64,000 bases of DNA from Chitinophaga filiformis (GTDB taxonomy: Bacteria > Bacteroidota > Bacteroidia > Chitinophagales > Chitinophagaceae). The notes under the pieces were generated by a model. That model was given only the letters and a program-made list of their open reading frames with translations. It had not been told where the DNA came from and did not search any database. Shown here in pieces: positions 35,839-46,161 of this stretch. A program made the translations under genes and the position numbers. How positions within the stretch are numbered: position 1 is the first letter of the stretch; each line of letters opens with the position of its first letter. The DNA lies in contig NZ_JAKIRP010000001.1 of assembly GCF_021646545.1 (NCBI RefSeq), positions 1,518,913 to 1,582,912 of the forward strand, in the 5' to 3' direction.

Positions 35839-36387
35839 TTAGTGTGAGACTATTTCATAGCGCTCCGCTGCTCTTTCCAAAATTCCCTCTACTACATCCG
35901 ATTCCTTTTCATAATAAAAGCCGATGCTACCTGTATGATGAAAGTAGAAAAATAGCTGATCCTCTTCACTATAAAAAACGGGACTGTAAGGCGCTGCATG
36001 GCTGATTATACAGCGAAGGATGATATTTAAGAATTCATCCCAACCCAGGCAACGTACAGAGCCTGAGTAATCAGACGGAATATTCGCATCGGCCAGCATC
36101 GTCAAATATGCGGCTGTTTCCGGGGACTTACCTTCGGGGGAATAATCATAAACATTAAGTTGCGTATTCCATGTATCCAGACATAGGTCCCACCATGAAG
36201 GCGCATAGATATTAATTTTATCTTTCAGGGGACCAAAAAGATGATGAAACAGCATAGCTAGCTCCTCCATTTCATGGCCATCAGCATGCGTATAAATTTC
36301 CCTCCGGAAAGCCTTGCTGTCCGGGTAATATTCCAGATTTGCCCAAGGTAGAGGAAAATATAAAAGAGGTAATGTGTTGATAATCAT
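35839..36387 (-). CDS. putative immunity protein for the RHS toxin
   Basis: A 182-residue acidic cytoplasmic protein of no recognised family (MIINTLPLLYFPLPWANLEY; VRCLGWDEFLNIILRCIISH). It starts 4 bp after the stop of the RHS gene and is followed at once by a terminator, the position and size expected of a cognate immunity gene in polymorphic toxin loci. It has no signal peptide, so the toxin is expected to act inside the cell. Function is inferred from position only. Confidence 0.65.
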   Translation of the reverse strand: MIINTLPLLYFPLPWANLEYYPDSKAFRREIYTHADGHEMEELAMLFHHLFGPLKDKINIYAPSWWDLCLDTWNTQLNVYDYSPEGKSPETAAYLTMLADANIPSDYSGSVRCLGWDEFLNIILRCIISHAAPYSPVFYSEEDQLFFYFHHTGSIGFYYEKESDVVEGILERAAERYEIVSH

Positions 36388-36391
36388 ATAT

Positions 36392-39300
36392 TTAAAATAA
36401 ATCTTTCCATTCTATGAATTTTCCTGTATCTCCTTTGTGTTTGCCGATGATGAAATCGCCGAATTCGTCTGCATCTGCGATCCATTCCAGGCCTTTGGCC
36501 GTTTCTTTGAATACTTTAAATTTACTTTTTCCATGTCCTGTTTTGTCTACTGACCACCACAATCCATCAGAAGCGCTCTTATAAAATTTTCCAAAAAAAC
36601 TATTTCTATGCTGTTTGACGACTGACGCCGCTTTTTCAGTCAGTGCCCACAACCCTCTTTTCTCAGCAGCTCTTCCCAACCTACCTATTAGAGGTATTGC
36701 CATGCCTTTGACTACCATCCCCCCCACATGATCGCCTACCACAGTATTGGCCACGCCTACCAAACCTTTGACCTTATCGTTGTTGTTGGCAGTCTGACCA
36801 TCAATGTGGGTCACTCCATTGATGCTCAGGAAGGGTATCAAGCTCTGGGTCAATACCCATCCATCATCGACGGGCTCATAGGTAGCTTGCGCAAAAAAAT
36901 TATCGCTTTCAGCCCACTTGTCTTTCCAGTCAGGTACATATTCACGGATCGTACCGGGATCGATGTTGGTGGGAGGCTTTATGTTATTGATCTTACTTAT
37001 CTGCTGAAGTTGCTCAAAAAACTTCCGTCGCTGCGCATCTTTGGCCGCAGTATAAGCCTGAATTCTCTTTTTCCAATACATCTGTGCATATAACTGTTTT
37101 CTCCGTTCTATATCAAGGTAGTCATTTGTCGCAAAGTTCATGATCTGTTCAGAGGCATTTGCTCTGGCCACATTAGTGCCTATCACTTCAAATGTACTCA
37201 GCAAAATAGGGGAATTCCCATTCATGCCATAACCCTGGAAAAACTGAGACCACCATGGAGGATCAATGCCTAAAGGAGCATCTCCAAATGGGTCGCTGAG
37301 GTTAACCGGATTATTAAAGTTATTTGCATACCCGGAGATCGAGTTAAATTCTTCCGTTCTTGGGTCTACCTGCATCCATCTGCCCGTTTGCGGGTCAAAA
37401 GTACGATAAAAGGTCTGATATAGCTGGAGGTCGAGATCATTGATCTTCTCAATACCATTGAACAAATAGTTATGCTGCAGGCGATTTAATGCAGCACTAC
37501 CCAATGCCTGTATTTCTAGTCCGAATGGATAATAGCTGTCTTCTTGTAAGAGATGGCCTGTTGTATGTTTGATTGCCAGATCGTCAAAATACACATCGCT
37601 GTTACTTTCATTGCTTACATACACATAGAGGAATCCATTCTTACTAATATCCAACTGGGCAGCCAGTGGTACTACATCTCCAGGGGTATTGACTCTGAGG
37701 GCTCCTCCGGTTACCATGGTGAAATTATCATCAAATAAGGCATAATTAAGGTAAGCCTTGGGGGTTGTTGAAGGCGGATTATTGTTTTGGTTCTGTTGAA
37801 TAAAAGTGAGGAAGTCTTGCTGGTTCAGAATAGAACCATTAACGCCTTGCAGCAAATTTCCTTTGCCGTTTGCGACAACACTGGCCGGGCCTAATAATAC
37901 ATTCACTAACTGACTCAGAATGTCTGTCAGAGGTTGGTTGACAGTATTATTGGCATCCGAATTTGTAGCGTAATAAGAAAGCACACCCAAATCTACATGA
38001 TCTCCGGCCATCACTTTTAATACCTTGCCAGTACCAACCCGGCGATTTGGATCAGTATAATTCAGCTTTACAAATTTTCGGTTCGTTGTACCATTGTAGT
38101 CATAGAACTTATTTCCCGAAGGAATATCATCGACCTGTACGGGGAAACTGAACAGTTCTCTTTCAGGTACAGCAGGGGCAGGATTGGGATTGGTTTCGTG
38201 AGTCGCCTTATACCCGTAAGTATTTGTTTCTTCTGTGATCACTGTACGGGTATTGCCCAGCTGGTCTGTCAGGATGTAGTCATATACGAAGGTATTATTG
38301 GCTGTTTTACGTACCCGGCCTTCGTCGAACAATACATATTGCAGCACATTGTCCTTGTAAACGGCACCGTTGATATAAGTATATGTATTCGTAGTACTTT
38401 CATTTTTTACCGTCCTTTCCAGCAAATTACCAGTGATATCATTCGTATAGGTAATATACTTATTGGCATTGTTGTCGAAGCTGATCTTCTGAGGCTTTCC
38501 CAATAGGAAATCATAGGAGAAAGTAATACTGCGGTTTTTATCGCCGGTAATGTTACCAGCGGCATCATAGATGTAATCGATACTGCCTGCTGCTCTGCCG
38601 CTGTAGTTCTTGAAGTCGCCTACATTCTTATCGCCTTGTGTATCAGTAATGCCGTTTAATCTGTTGCTACTCGCCGGATAATCGTAAGTGAGGTCGTCAA
38701 TAGTGGCTTTAGCTTTACCTGCCAGCATGCCCTCCTGTTTCATTTTTACGATATTACCATTTTCATCATATTGGGATATGGCTACGGTATAGTCTTCGCT
38801 GCTATTGGTCCAGCTGCTTGCTTTTTGTGAATAGTCGGCTTTTACCAGTCTATTGTGGGTGTCATACGTGTATCCATAGGCATGTGCAACATCCGCATCT
38901 CCTTTACGGCGCCAGATGGTACCAGACAAATTCCCATCCAGTTTTTTGCCAGAAAATCCACTGTTATAAAATAGTTGCATGCCGAAGTAATTACCGGCGG
39001 ATTTATCATTGATATATGCTGTGTTGACACCAGTAACGCGGTTGAACAGGTCATAATCGAGGGTGAGGGTTTCCAGCGAAGGCCCGATCTTCCAGGTCTT
39101 TATTCTGTTTAGGTCATCATAGGTCATTTCGTGGACGAGCTTTGATGTCGGAGTAAGACTGGTACTGACAGAATGATATTGTTGCAGCATGTTGCCATTG
39201 CCATCATACTCCATCCTTTCCTGTATATAGATAATCGGATCTGTGGTGCTCTGAGGATTTGTGATCCTGCTAAAGGAGGAGAGTAGGTTGTTTTGAAAGT

Positions 39301-41827
39301 CATACTGATTGGTAGTAACATCAGTACCTCCCTTGACATTGCTTTCCAGTTGTTGCACGGTACGACCTTTTTCATCATAGTAAAGCGTGCCTTTAATCCA
39401 GTTGTTAGTTCCGGAGATGATCTTCTTGTAACCGGTTAGTTTGCCATAAATGTTTTGTGAGGGAGTGCTGAAGGTTTGTGCGTAAGGATTATTTCCTGCA
39501 TTAAGCGTATAGTTTTTGTCAAAGCCCTGGACTCCATCCCACGTATAGTTGTCATAGTAATAAATTACCAGTGGTGTATATCCGGTTAATCCTGGCAGAG
39601 GATTAGTGACCGTTAAGTTTTCTGTAATGGTATTGGTGGTTGTATTAATCGAAAAATCAGCTTCCTCACCGGCATCCGTCTCAAATCCGGGCATAGCGGT
39701 AATCGAATTGCCAGCTACATATGTTGGCGTATGTTCATTGTTGTAAATAACGAGGTCCTTAACGAGCGGAGTTGTGATGGGAACAATGCCTGTGGCAGGT
39801 GCCTGGTCCATAGAAGCCTGCAATGATTCTCTGGTAGCGGAAGTATTTGTATAAATAGCCACTATTGTTTGTCGATCCATGTTGTCGTATAAATACAGGT
39901 ACCATTCACCTTTGTTGCGGCTTTTCAATGTGGCATCCTGCACCAAAACGAGACGGTTGCGGTTGTCGTAGACAAAAGAGTAAGCATTGTCTATACCTGC
40001 CTTTTCCATATTTATGATACGGCCTTTGGCATCATAATAATATTTAAAGGCCAGTGATTTTAAGGCAGCTTTGGTTACATCGGTGCTGCTAAAATCCCAT
40101 ACTGCTTTAGACCACCAGTCCTTAGTTGCCAAGGGGGGAATGATGTAGCGGACATTGTCAAAATCATCATATACGAAGTAGGTCCTGAGCTCGTCCGTAT
40201 AAAGCGGAGTAACTCCCTGGCGGGCAGTCATTACAACCTTTCCGTCATTGTCAAAATACTTGTATGTATTGAATCCATCATTGTCAGTGGTAACAGTAAC
40301 GGTTAAAGTATTAGGATCATATTCAATATTGCTGACAGGGTAATCTGTGATAGTATTGCCAATTCTCCATAGACGTACGTGGTCTGCAGCAGTATTAGTA
40401 CGCTCAGATTGTCTGTTTCCAATATTATTGCCTCCATAACTTTTTCCGGCATTAATGCTTCTGCCAGAACGAGCTACAGGGGAAGGCTCTGTTAGCATTT
40501 GCTGATAAAAGAAGTCTTCGTTATTCTGAGTAATCGTATTGAAAAAAGCAGGTTGTGCCGTGTTTATATCAACTCTGAATGTGCCTTTGTTGGTGGTATT
40601 GGTTGCCGCCAGATAGGGGAGGTGCTGAATGGTTTGCCTGCCATACTTGTCAAACTGACTAAGGGCAACGGCATCCTGAGCAGCTAAACCGACATTCTGC
40701 TGTACGGTTTCTAATACTCTTCTTAGCCCGTCAATGTATTCTGTGGTAGTTCTGATATCCCGTTGACTAGTCAGGGAGTTGATCTGAGAAGTCTCCGTAA
40801 TACCGGGTTTAAGAATATCATAAGAGGTTATAGTATTCAGCAGACTGGTATTTACCGTAGAATAGTTTGGGGGACTTATCTTGGTTTGTGTCGACTGAGG
40901 TAGTGAACCATCGGGAATACTGGTTGTGATGGCAGACTTCACAAGAATCTGAATCACGTTGCTATTCGCTGTTTGCGCCAGGGATGTGACCTTCCTTCTG
41001 AACCAGGTGGTTTTTGACAGTGCTGTTGGTTGATAATCGGCTGCAGTAGCTCCACTGATGACCGCCCATGTATCTTCGTCAGTACTTGATTCCCACTGGT
41101 ACGCAAAGGAGCCATTCCCTCCTGCCGCCGAAATGGTGTTAACCAGTTTCGCCGGAAGATTGCCTGGCAGTACTTTTTGTGCAGCTGAGATGATGCCTCC
41201 CGTGACATTATTTGCCAGCGTAACGGTTAGTACATTGGAAAAAGCAAAATTATATCCATCAAATGCCTGTCTTCTGAAATACATGGTCTTGTCAAACAGT
41301 ATACTGCCAGAACCATTTAATCCTACGGCGCCAACTACCATTGTCCAGTTGTTACCGTCTGTTGATTCTTGCCATTTATAAGTGTATGGAACGTTGTAGT
41401 CTTTTCCTATGCCACCTGATGCGCCCTCAGTACTGGTAAGTACCGTATAGGAGAAAATTTGATTGAGAGGAAAGGATGTAACTGAGGAAGTGATAGTACC
41501 ACCTAGCATTTCAGCTACTACTGATCTGGTCCAACATTGGTTCATTTGTTGACCGCTTTCATACCATTCGACAGCTATTGTACCTGTTCCAATCTGGTTC
41601 CAGCGGACGTCGCACTCTCGTGTGTTTTTGTCGCTAATTATAGTTCCTATGCCGGAGACAGACCAGGTAATATTTGTAGCAATACCGGAGCCACTAAATT
41701 CATAACTGCTAACAGTGCCAACGGTTACAGGAAAGTCGGTAATACATTGTCCTCGGGTCTCTATGTCAGTAATCAGGAGCACCAGCATCAAAAGCAGATG
41801 TCTTAAATATTTATTGAATAATTTCAT
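36392..41827 (-). CDS. RHS-repeat polymorphic toxin protein (DUF6443-like)
   Basis: A 1811-residue secreted RHS/YD-repeat protein. Layout: Sec signal (about 1-27), Ig/PKD-like domains to about residue 300, a DUF6443-like block (TTEYIDGLRRVLETVQQNVG), then YD repeats (YDAKGRIINMEKAG; YDNRNRLVLVQDA; YDENGNIVKMKQEG; YDTHNRLVKADY). The conserved core ends near residue 1512 (YANNFNNPVNLSDPFGD). The remaining ~300 residues are variable, with a C-terminal module GHGKSKFKVFKETAKGLEWI and GKHKGDTGKFIEWKDL. It looks like a polymorphic toxin warhead, perhaps a nuclease, but I cannot name its family securely. The RHS shell is expected to encapsulate it. The partner gene lies 9 bp upstream; the putative immunity gene follows. 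Confidence 0.88.
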   Translation of the reverse strand: MKLFNKYLRHLLLMLVLLITDIETRGQCITDFPVTVGTVSSYEFSGSGIATNITWSVSGIGTIISDKNTRECDVRWNQIGTGTIAVEWYESGQQMNQCWTRSVVAEMLGGTITSSVTSFPLNQIFSYTVLTSTEGASGGIGKDYNVPYTYKWQESTDGNNWTMVVGAVGLNGSGSILFDKTMYFRRQAFDGYNFAFSNVLTVTLANNVTGGIISAAQKVLPGNLPAKLVNTISAAGGNGSFAYQWESSTDEDTWAVISGATAADYQPTALSKTTWFRRKVTSLAQTANSNVIQILVKSAITTSIPDGSLPQSTQTKISPPNYSTVNTSLLNTITSYDILKPGITETSQINSLTSQRDIRTTTEYIDGLRRVLETVQQNVGLAAQDAVALSQFDKYGRQTIQHLPYLAATNTTNKGTFRVDINTAQPAFFNTITQNNEDFFYQQMLTEPSPVARSGRSINAGKSYGGNNIGNRQSERTNTAADHVRLWRIGNTITDYPVSNIEYDPNTLTVTVTTDNDGFNTYKYFDNDGKVVMTARQGVTPLYTDELRTYFVYDDFDNVRYIIPPLATKDWWSKAVWDFSSTDVTKAALKSLAFKYYYDAKGRIINMEKAGIDNAYSFVYDNRNRLVLVQDATLKSRNKGEWYLYLYDNMDRQTIVAIYTNTSATRESLQASMDQAPATGIVPITTPLVKDLVIYNNEHTPTYVAGNSITAMPGFETDAGEEADFSINTTTNTITENLTVTNPLPGLTGYTPLVIYYYDNYTWDGVQGFDKNYTLNAGNNPYAQTFSTPSQNIYGKLTGYKKIISGTNNWIKGTLYYDEKGRTVQQLESNVKGGTDVTTNQYDFQNNLLSSFSRITNPQSTTDPIIYIQERMEYDGNGNMLQQYHSVSTSLTPTSKLVHEMTYDDLNRIKTWKIGPSLETLTLDYDLFNRVTGVNTAYINDKSAGNYFGMQLFYNSGFSGKKLDGNLSGTIWRRKGDADVAHAYGYTYDTHNRLVKADYSQKASSWTNSSEDYTVAISQYDENGNIVKMKQEGMLAGKAKATIDDLTYDYPASSNRLNGITDTQGDKNVGDFKNYSGRAAGSIDYIYDAAGNITGDKNRSITFSYDFLLGKPQKISFDNNANKYITYTNDITGNLLERTVKNESTTNTYTYINGAVYKDNVLQYVLFDEGRVRKTANNTFVYDYILTDQLGNTRTVITEETNTYGYKATHETNPNPAPAVPERELFSFPVQVDDIPSGNKFYDYNGTTNRKFVKLNYTDPNRRVGTGKVLKVMAGDHVDLGVLSYYATNSDANNTVNQPLTDILSQLVNVLLGPASVVANGKGNLLQGVNGSILNQQDFLTFIQQNQNNNPPSTTPKAYLNYALFDDNFTMVTGGALRVNTPGDVVPLAAQLDISKNGFLYVYVSNESNSDVYFDDLAIKHTTGHLLQEDSYYPFGLEIQALGSAALNRLQHNYLFNGIEKINDLDLQLYQTFYRTFDPQTGRWMQVDPRTEEFNSISGYANNFNNPVNLSDPFGDAPLGIDPPWWSQFFQGYGMNGNSPILLSTFEVIGTNVARANASEQIMNFATNDYLDIERRKQLYAQMYWKKRIQAYTAAKDAQRRKFFEQLQQISKINNIKPPTNIDPGTIREYVPDWKDKWAESDNFFAQATYEPVDDGWVLTQSLIPFLSINGVTHIDGQTANNNDKVKGLVGVANTVVGDHVGGMVVKGMAIPLIGRLGRAAEKRGLWALTEKAASVVKQHRNSFFGKFYKSASDGLWWSVDKTGHGKSKFKVFKETAKGLEWIADADEFGDFIIGKHKGDTGKFIEWKDLF

Positions 41828-41836
41828 GATAGAGTT

Positions 41837-44800
41837 TTACTGTTGTACATATTTGTAATCTGTTGATTTTACGAGATTACGATCCGCATCATAGGTGTTT
41901 TTTAACCTGCCTAACAAATCATACTCAAAGTAAATGGCAGTATTATCCGGACTGGTGGTAGTGATCACATTGAAGTGTGAGTCATAACTGAATGAAACCA
42001 TTTGGCATTGCTCTGGATAAAGTCTCAGCTCATCCATGAGACCTGTTCCGGTAATCGTGATACTTGTTGCCTGTGTGATAGTCATGGCCATAAGGGTCCA
42101 TCCGTTTCTGACCAAGAGAGCCTTTTGATCCGTTTTTGTACCTCCGGAAACATTGATGGTACCATCTTTCTGCCAATAAGTGATGCGGTATTTTTTAGAA
42201 GTATTCAACCCGGTTTTTGTCACAGATGATACTGCAGGCATGCTTAAACAATACTGGCCTGAAGGAGAAGTATTGTTAATTATACTGGTGGAAGCTGTTC
42301 CTGATGCGTTGACTGTCCATGTCCCTTTTGCACCTGCTTCAAAGCTGCTGTAGCCGATGTCTGTTATTCCTGCATTGGTTACCTGTGCGATGATTACTTC
42401 ATTATCGTCATTATAGATATAGGAGGTAAGGCTATTCAGGGAAGAAGTGGTGGCCAGATAACCGGCTGTATTATAGCTGTAGTTCACGGCTTCTTTAAAA
42501 TAAGTGCTGTTCCTCACAAGGGTAGATGAACTGAACGCGCCAATGGTACTTTGGGGGATAGGAGCATTTGTAGAGAGCAGGTATACTTTTGATGGCTTTA
42601 TATGCCCGGAGTTGAGTAGCTGATATTCTTTGATCTCTGCGCCGGCCAGTTGTTCTTCCCCTCCGGGTTTAAGTATCCAGGTTTCAGAAGAGATAGGAAT
42701 GTTATAGATATGATTGTCTAGCATGGTCTTGAAAACCCCACTGGCTGTATAATCATATGGATAATAGAAGCGTTTTTCTTCTTTCTCATTGAAGCTATTC
42801 AGGACGGTGATCTTTTTCAGATTATAGTAGGTGGGATCATATTCGTAATCCGTTCTTTTCATCTGATAGTTGTTGCCAGTATATTTTTTATCGATAGTAT
42901 AAGCTAGCATGGCGTTGCCTGAGATAGGACTATGTTTCTCTGATGCAAAACTAATGCGGGAGTAATTATACGCATATCCTTCGGTGTTAGTAACCAACAT
43001 TTGATTTGCTCTGTATGTAGTAGAGGTAAATATGCTGTTATCACCTTCTACCTTTATGTCAGCGGTGTACTTATTGTATTTATCTTCTACCAGTTCTCCA
43101 TTTCTATTCAATATCACCTGTCGTTTCAGGAGGCCATATAATCCAGGCAGATAACGTTGTTTGGGGGCATTGATGGAATTGCGGATCGGGTGATTGATTG
43201 CGAAGTCCTGATCTGAAGTGAACTCATATATTGTTTTCCCAAGATTGTCGGTACTGGTGCCTTCATACACTTCCACCCTGCGGTAAAGCATAGGCAGAGG
43301 GTTTTGATTGGCAGCGTGTGCGCTGTAGTAAACCTGATTATCAAAAATAGTAGTCCTGGAATCGGAAGTAAATGCGTCTCTTACGAGATAGCTGACGGCA
43401 ATAAAGACAAGAGAAGAAGCAAGCGATGTGGTGAGACTACTGATCTGTGAAGTAGCTATGCCTGCTTCAGTTTTTCCTTTGGCAATACCGGCCATCAAAT
43501 TTGATTTCATTGCATAAATCTTGAAGAGCGTTTGGGCAGTGGGCATTGCTACAGAATAGGCCAGATTGGCAGCGATATATGACCCTTTTGTAGGAATGAC
43601 AAGTACAGTCCTTGATGTATCCAGATATCTTGGTGCTTCATAGCCCCAGCCTGAGGAACTGGTACCGTCTTCCTGCACATATTTATATTCTTTGACGATG
43701 TCAGGATTGGCGCCTATGCCATCACTGGAGATGACTTTCTTAACACGCAGCCCGCCTGTTTTTACGTTAGAAGCGCCATCACGTGCGTCATTCACTTCAT
43801 ATTCATAGCTGAGAATACCACCAGTTGGATACTTTATACTTGTCAACATGCCTGCTCCCATGTAATCCACATTACCGATTACGACCCGTTTATTGGGTAG
43901 GCAAAGGTTTTGTGCATTATTATAGATGCCAATATCTGTAGTCCAGTCATATGTAGTGTTACCGTTATAGTATCCGTAATGGTCGAAAGCAGGGGTGTTC
44001 CTACCTGGGACGCCACGTGAGGAGGTGCCGGTGTTGTAAGTGAATGTATATTTTTGATCTGGGTAATTACCTACACCAAATTTATTAAACGACTGTAGAC
44101 ATAATCTTGAGTAAGCTGCTTCGGCGGAAGTAAATCCATAGAAAAAGTCCCTTACATTGGTCTGGGAGAAGTACTGATAGTTAAAAATATAGCCATACTG
44201 AGTTGAACCCGCTTTCTTGATGGTAATATTAAACAGGGCTTTATCACCTGGCAGATCAGCTCTTTCATTGCTAAAATAAGAGAAAGTTAATTGGTTGTTG
44301 TCAGGAAGATCTATGTTAGTGAGTCGTTTCACGGTACCTGTATAATGTGGCTCTATTCGTTGCGCCACTATTTGCTGCTGGCCGTCATCGGCGGGATTGA
44401 CGCTGTAACTGGCCTGAATACCGGAAATGTAGTCGAGATTATAATTTTCGTAAGTAAATGTGATTTTTTTGTTGGTGAGAGGATCTAAAATTTCACTAAG
44501 GTACCAGTTATTGACCGCAGAATAATTGGTCACTTTGTAAGTCTGCTTACAAGTATAAGTCTGGATGTTTGCTACAGGTGGGTCAAAGAAAAATCTTTTT
44601 TGCCCGTAGGTTTCGTAAAGAATGATACGATCCAGATTCTTTTCGCTAAAGGTATATCGGATACCATTTTCATCGGTTACAATGAATTTACTCCAACGTG
44701 TGAGGATGTTACTCGTACTAAGGTTTTCGTCTACTTTTTCAATTTTCAATTTGGAATTGTCCAGTACCATAGCTGATCCATTGGGACCGATCATAAAACT

Positions 44801-45271
44801 ACCCTGACGGCCATTGAAAGAGTAGGTAAGTATATCCGCTTCTCTATCATCGATAACCGAGGCATCACCGCGATAATAGTGAACGACATAATCCTGCAGT
44901 GGGATCCATCCTGCTTTTACCGGCATAGTAGTATAGGCGTAGTTGCTGTATATACGGCCGGTAGGGATATTGTCTCCATCGAGAATTCCTCCCACCTGAT
45001 CGTCGGGCTCTCCCCGGGTTGAGCGGCTAATTACGCCGCCAGCCTGTATGGTCCAACCGAGACCGACACTGGAAGCAACTTCTGTAACTTTGATGCCATT
45101 CCCGCCAGTATAGTTCAAGCTGACATTTAGTCCTAGTTTGCCGTCATTACTATAATTATACAAAGGAAAATTGACTTGCGCACTTCCTGTGGGGAGGTCT
45201 ACCTGCGCAAATAAGTGATGTGAGCTGCCAAGCAATATGCAGAGCAAGCCCAGGCAGAGGGATCTTTTCAT
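41837..45271 (-). CDS. secreted RHS-associated partner protein
   Basis: A 1144-residue protein with a Sec signal (MKRSLCLGLLCILLGSSHHL). It begins with a SpvB/TcaB-like beta-rich region (PTGSAQVNFPLYNYSNDGKL; LGLNVSLNYTGGNGIKVTEV). It continues with shell-like repeats such as LTSIKYPTGGILSYEYEVND and ends in YD repeats (YDSHFNVITTTSPDN; YDLLGRLKNTYDADRNLVKS). No RHS core or toxin tail is present. In Bacteroidota such proteins commonly precede a DUF6443 RHS protein, as here (9-bp gap), and probably form part of the same shell. A hydrophobic stretch SLASSLVFIAVSYLV in mid-protein is unusual. Confidence 0.8.
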   Translation of the reverse strand: MKRSLCLGLLCILLGSSHHLFAQVDLPTGSAQVNFPLYNYSNDGKLGLNVSLNYTGGNGIKVTEVASSVGLGWTIQAGGVISRSTRGEPDDQVGGILDGDNIPTGRIYSNYAYTTMPVKAGWIPLQDYVVHYYRGDASVIDDREADILTYSFNGRQGSFMIGPNGSAMVLDNSKLKIEKVDENLSTSNILTRWSKFIVTDENGIRYTFSEKNLDRIILYETYGQKRFFFDPPVANIQTYTCKQTYKVTNYSAVNNWYLSEILDPLTNKKITFTYENYNLDYISGIQASYSVNPADDGQQQIVAQRIEPHYTGTVKRLTNIDLPDNNQLTFSYFSNERADLPGDKALFNITIKKAGSTQYGYIFNYQYFSQTNVRDFFYGFTSAEAAYSRLCLQSFNKFGVGNYPDQKYTFTYNTGTSSRGVPGRNTPAFDHYGYYNGNTTYDWTTDIGIYNNAQNLCLPNKRVVIGNVDYMGAGMLTSIKYPTGGILSYEYEVNDARDGASNVKTGGLRVKKVISSDGIGANPDIVKEYKYVQEDGTSSSGWGYEAPRYLDTSRTVLVIPTKGSYIAANLAYSVAMPTAQTLFKIYAMKSNLMAGIAKGKTEAGIATSQISSLTTSLASSLVFIAVSYLVRDAFTSDSRTTIFDNQVYYSAHAANQNPLPMLYRRVEVYEGTSTDNLGKTIYEFTSDQDFAINHPIRNSINAPKQRYLPGLYGLLKRQVILNRNGELVEDKYNKYTADIKVEGDNSIFTSTTYRANQMLVTNTEGYAYNYSRISFASEKHSPISGNAMLAYTIDKKYTGNNYQMKRTDYEYDPTYYNLKKITVLNSFNEKEEKRFYYPYDYTASGVFKTMLDNHIYNIPISSETWILKPGGEEQLAGAEIKEYQLLNSGHIKPSKVYLLSTNAPIPQSTIGAFSSSTLVRNSTYFKEAVNYSYNTAGYLATTSSLNSLTSYIYNDDNEVIIAQVTNAGITDIGYSSFEAGAKGTWTVNASGTASTSIINNTSPSGQYCLSMPAVSSVTKTGLNTSKKYRITYWQKDGTINVSGGTKTDQKALLVRNGWTLMAMTITQATSITITGTGLMDELRLYPEQCQMVSFSYDSHFNVITTTSPDNTAIYFEYDLLGRLKNTYDADRNLVKSTDYKYVQQ

Positions 45272-45680
45272 TCAGAATAAAAAATGAGTGAATAATTATG
45301 TTTAGAGGCTAACTATGCATTTGTTAACAATTACAATGTTCGGATAACGAACATAATAGCTTAAACGTTTGAAGCCAAATATATTGTGAATAAGCGATGT
45401 GTGTTATTGCACTTTTGTGTTAGGGCTAAATTATTAATATTAGGCTAGTGATATCAGTGCCCCGCTACCACGTATGGGATTTAGTCAGACAGACGAAATT
45501 ATACAGCTCAATTTTCACTATTTTTTTAAGAAATGTCCTAGCAAAAAGATGTTTGAAATCCTGTGGGTAAATGAGACTTTTTTTGATCAGCGATCTGAGG
45601 TCGGCTTGGTCCGGACAAGTGTCGAATTATTGGACGGAGGATTGAAGCAAATATCCAAGTTTTATCAGGTCCTTCTGCTT

Positions 45681-45933
45681 CTACTTCTTTTGAATAATTA
45701 GTTCCATAGAACCTTCCTTTAAGGAATTATGTTCATCAAAATGTAAATGATAACCTGAAGGTAAACCCTCTTGTGACAGGTTTAATAAATGACCTGCTAG
45801 TGAAATAAGGCCCTCTTTATTTGCAATGATATTGATTATTCCATTCTTAATCCCGATCTCAATGTCAAAACCATTTTCCCAATGATAATCCTTTCCCTAT
45901 CGTATACTGAGGTATTTTTAATTTCACTTCCAT
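45681..45933 (-). pseudogene. frameshifted Imm32-like immunity gene
   Basis: ATG 45933 opens MEVKLKIPQYTIGK and then hits a stop in its own frame. A shift of one base at the GG at 45890-45891 restores KDYHWENGFDIEIGIKNG, then ANKEGLISLAGHLLNLSQEG, LPSGYHLHFDEHNSLKEGS and MELIIQKK. The restored protein (about 83 residues) matches what I recall of the Imm32 immunity family: a hydrophobic LISLAxHLL helix, SGYHLHxD, and a GSMELII ending. It is a likely orphan immunity gene left from an earlier toxin, now inactive unless the extra base is a read error. Confidence 0.6.
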
Positions 45934-46161
45934 TATATAAATTAATATACTAAGTATGTATAAAAAGTTGTATACGTAGTTGGCTGTAAAACTTATTGGG
46001 ATACAAAGACAACTGCGGATGAATGGTCAAAAATAGGAATTGAAATGTCAGACTCTAAGCCCAGTGATGGGAGGCGATTTAGTTTAGGATATACATGAAA
46101 CTGATACAACGGGCACTATTTACTAATAGGTTAATTTCATTTATTAATAAGCCAACAGCAG

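Noticed and set aside
45611..45626. Sequence as the 3' end of an intact tRNA on the minus strand
   Set aside because: It has a T-loop-like TTCGAC followed by a CCA-like end, but no T stem, anticodon arm or acceptor partner can be paired upstream.
45474..45701. 75-codon plus-strand open frame near the RHS locus
   Set aside because: No family resemblance, low-complexity leucine tail, overlaps the immunity pseudogene on the other strand and lies in a decay zone.
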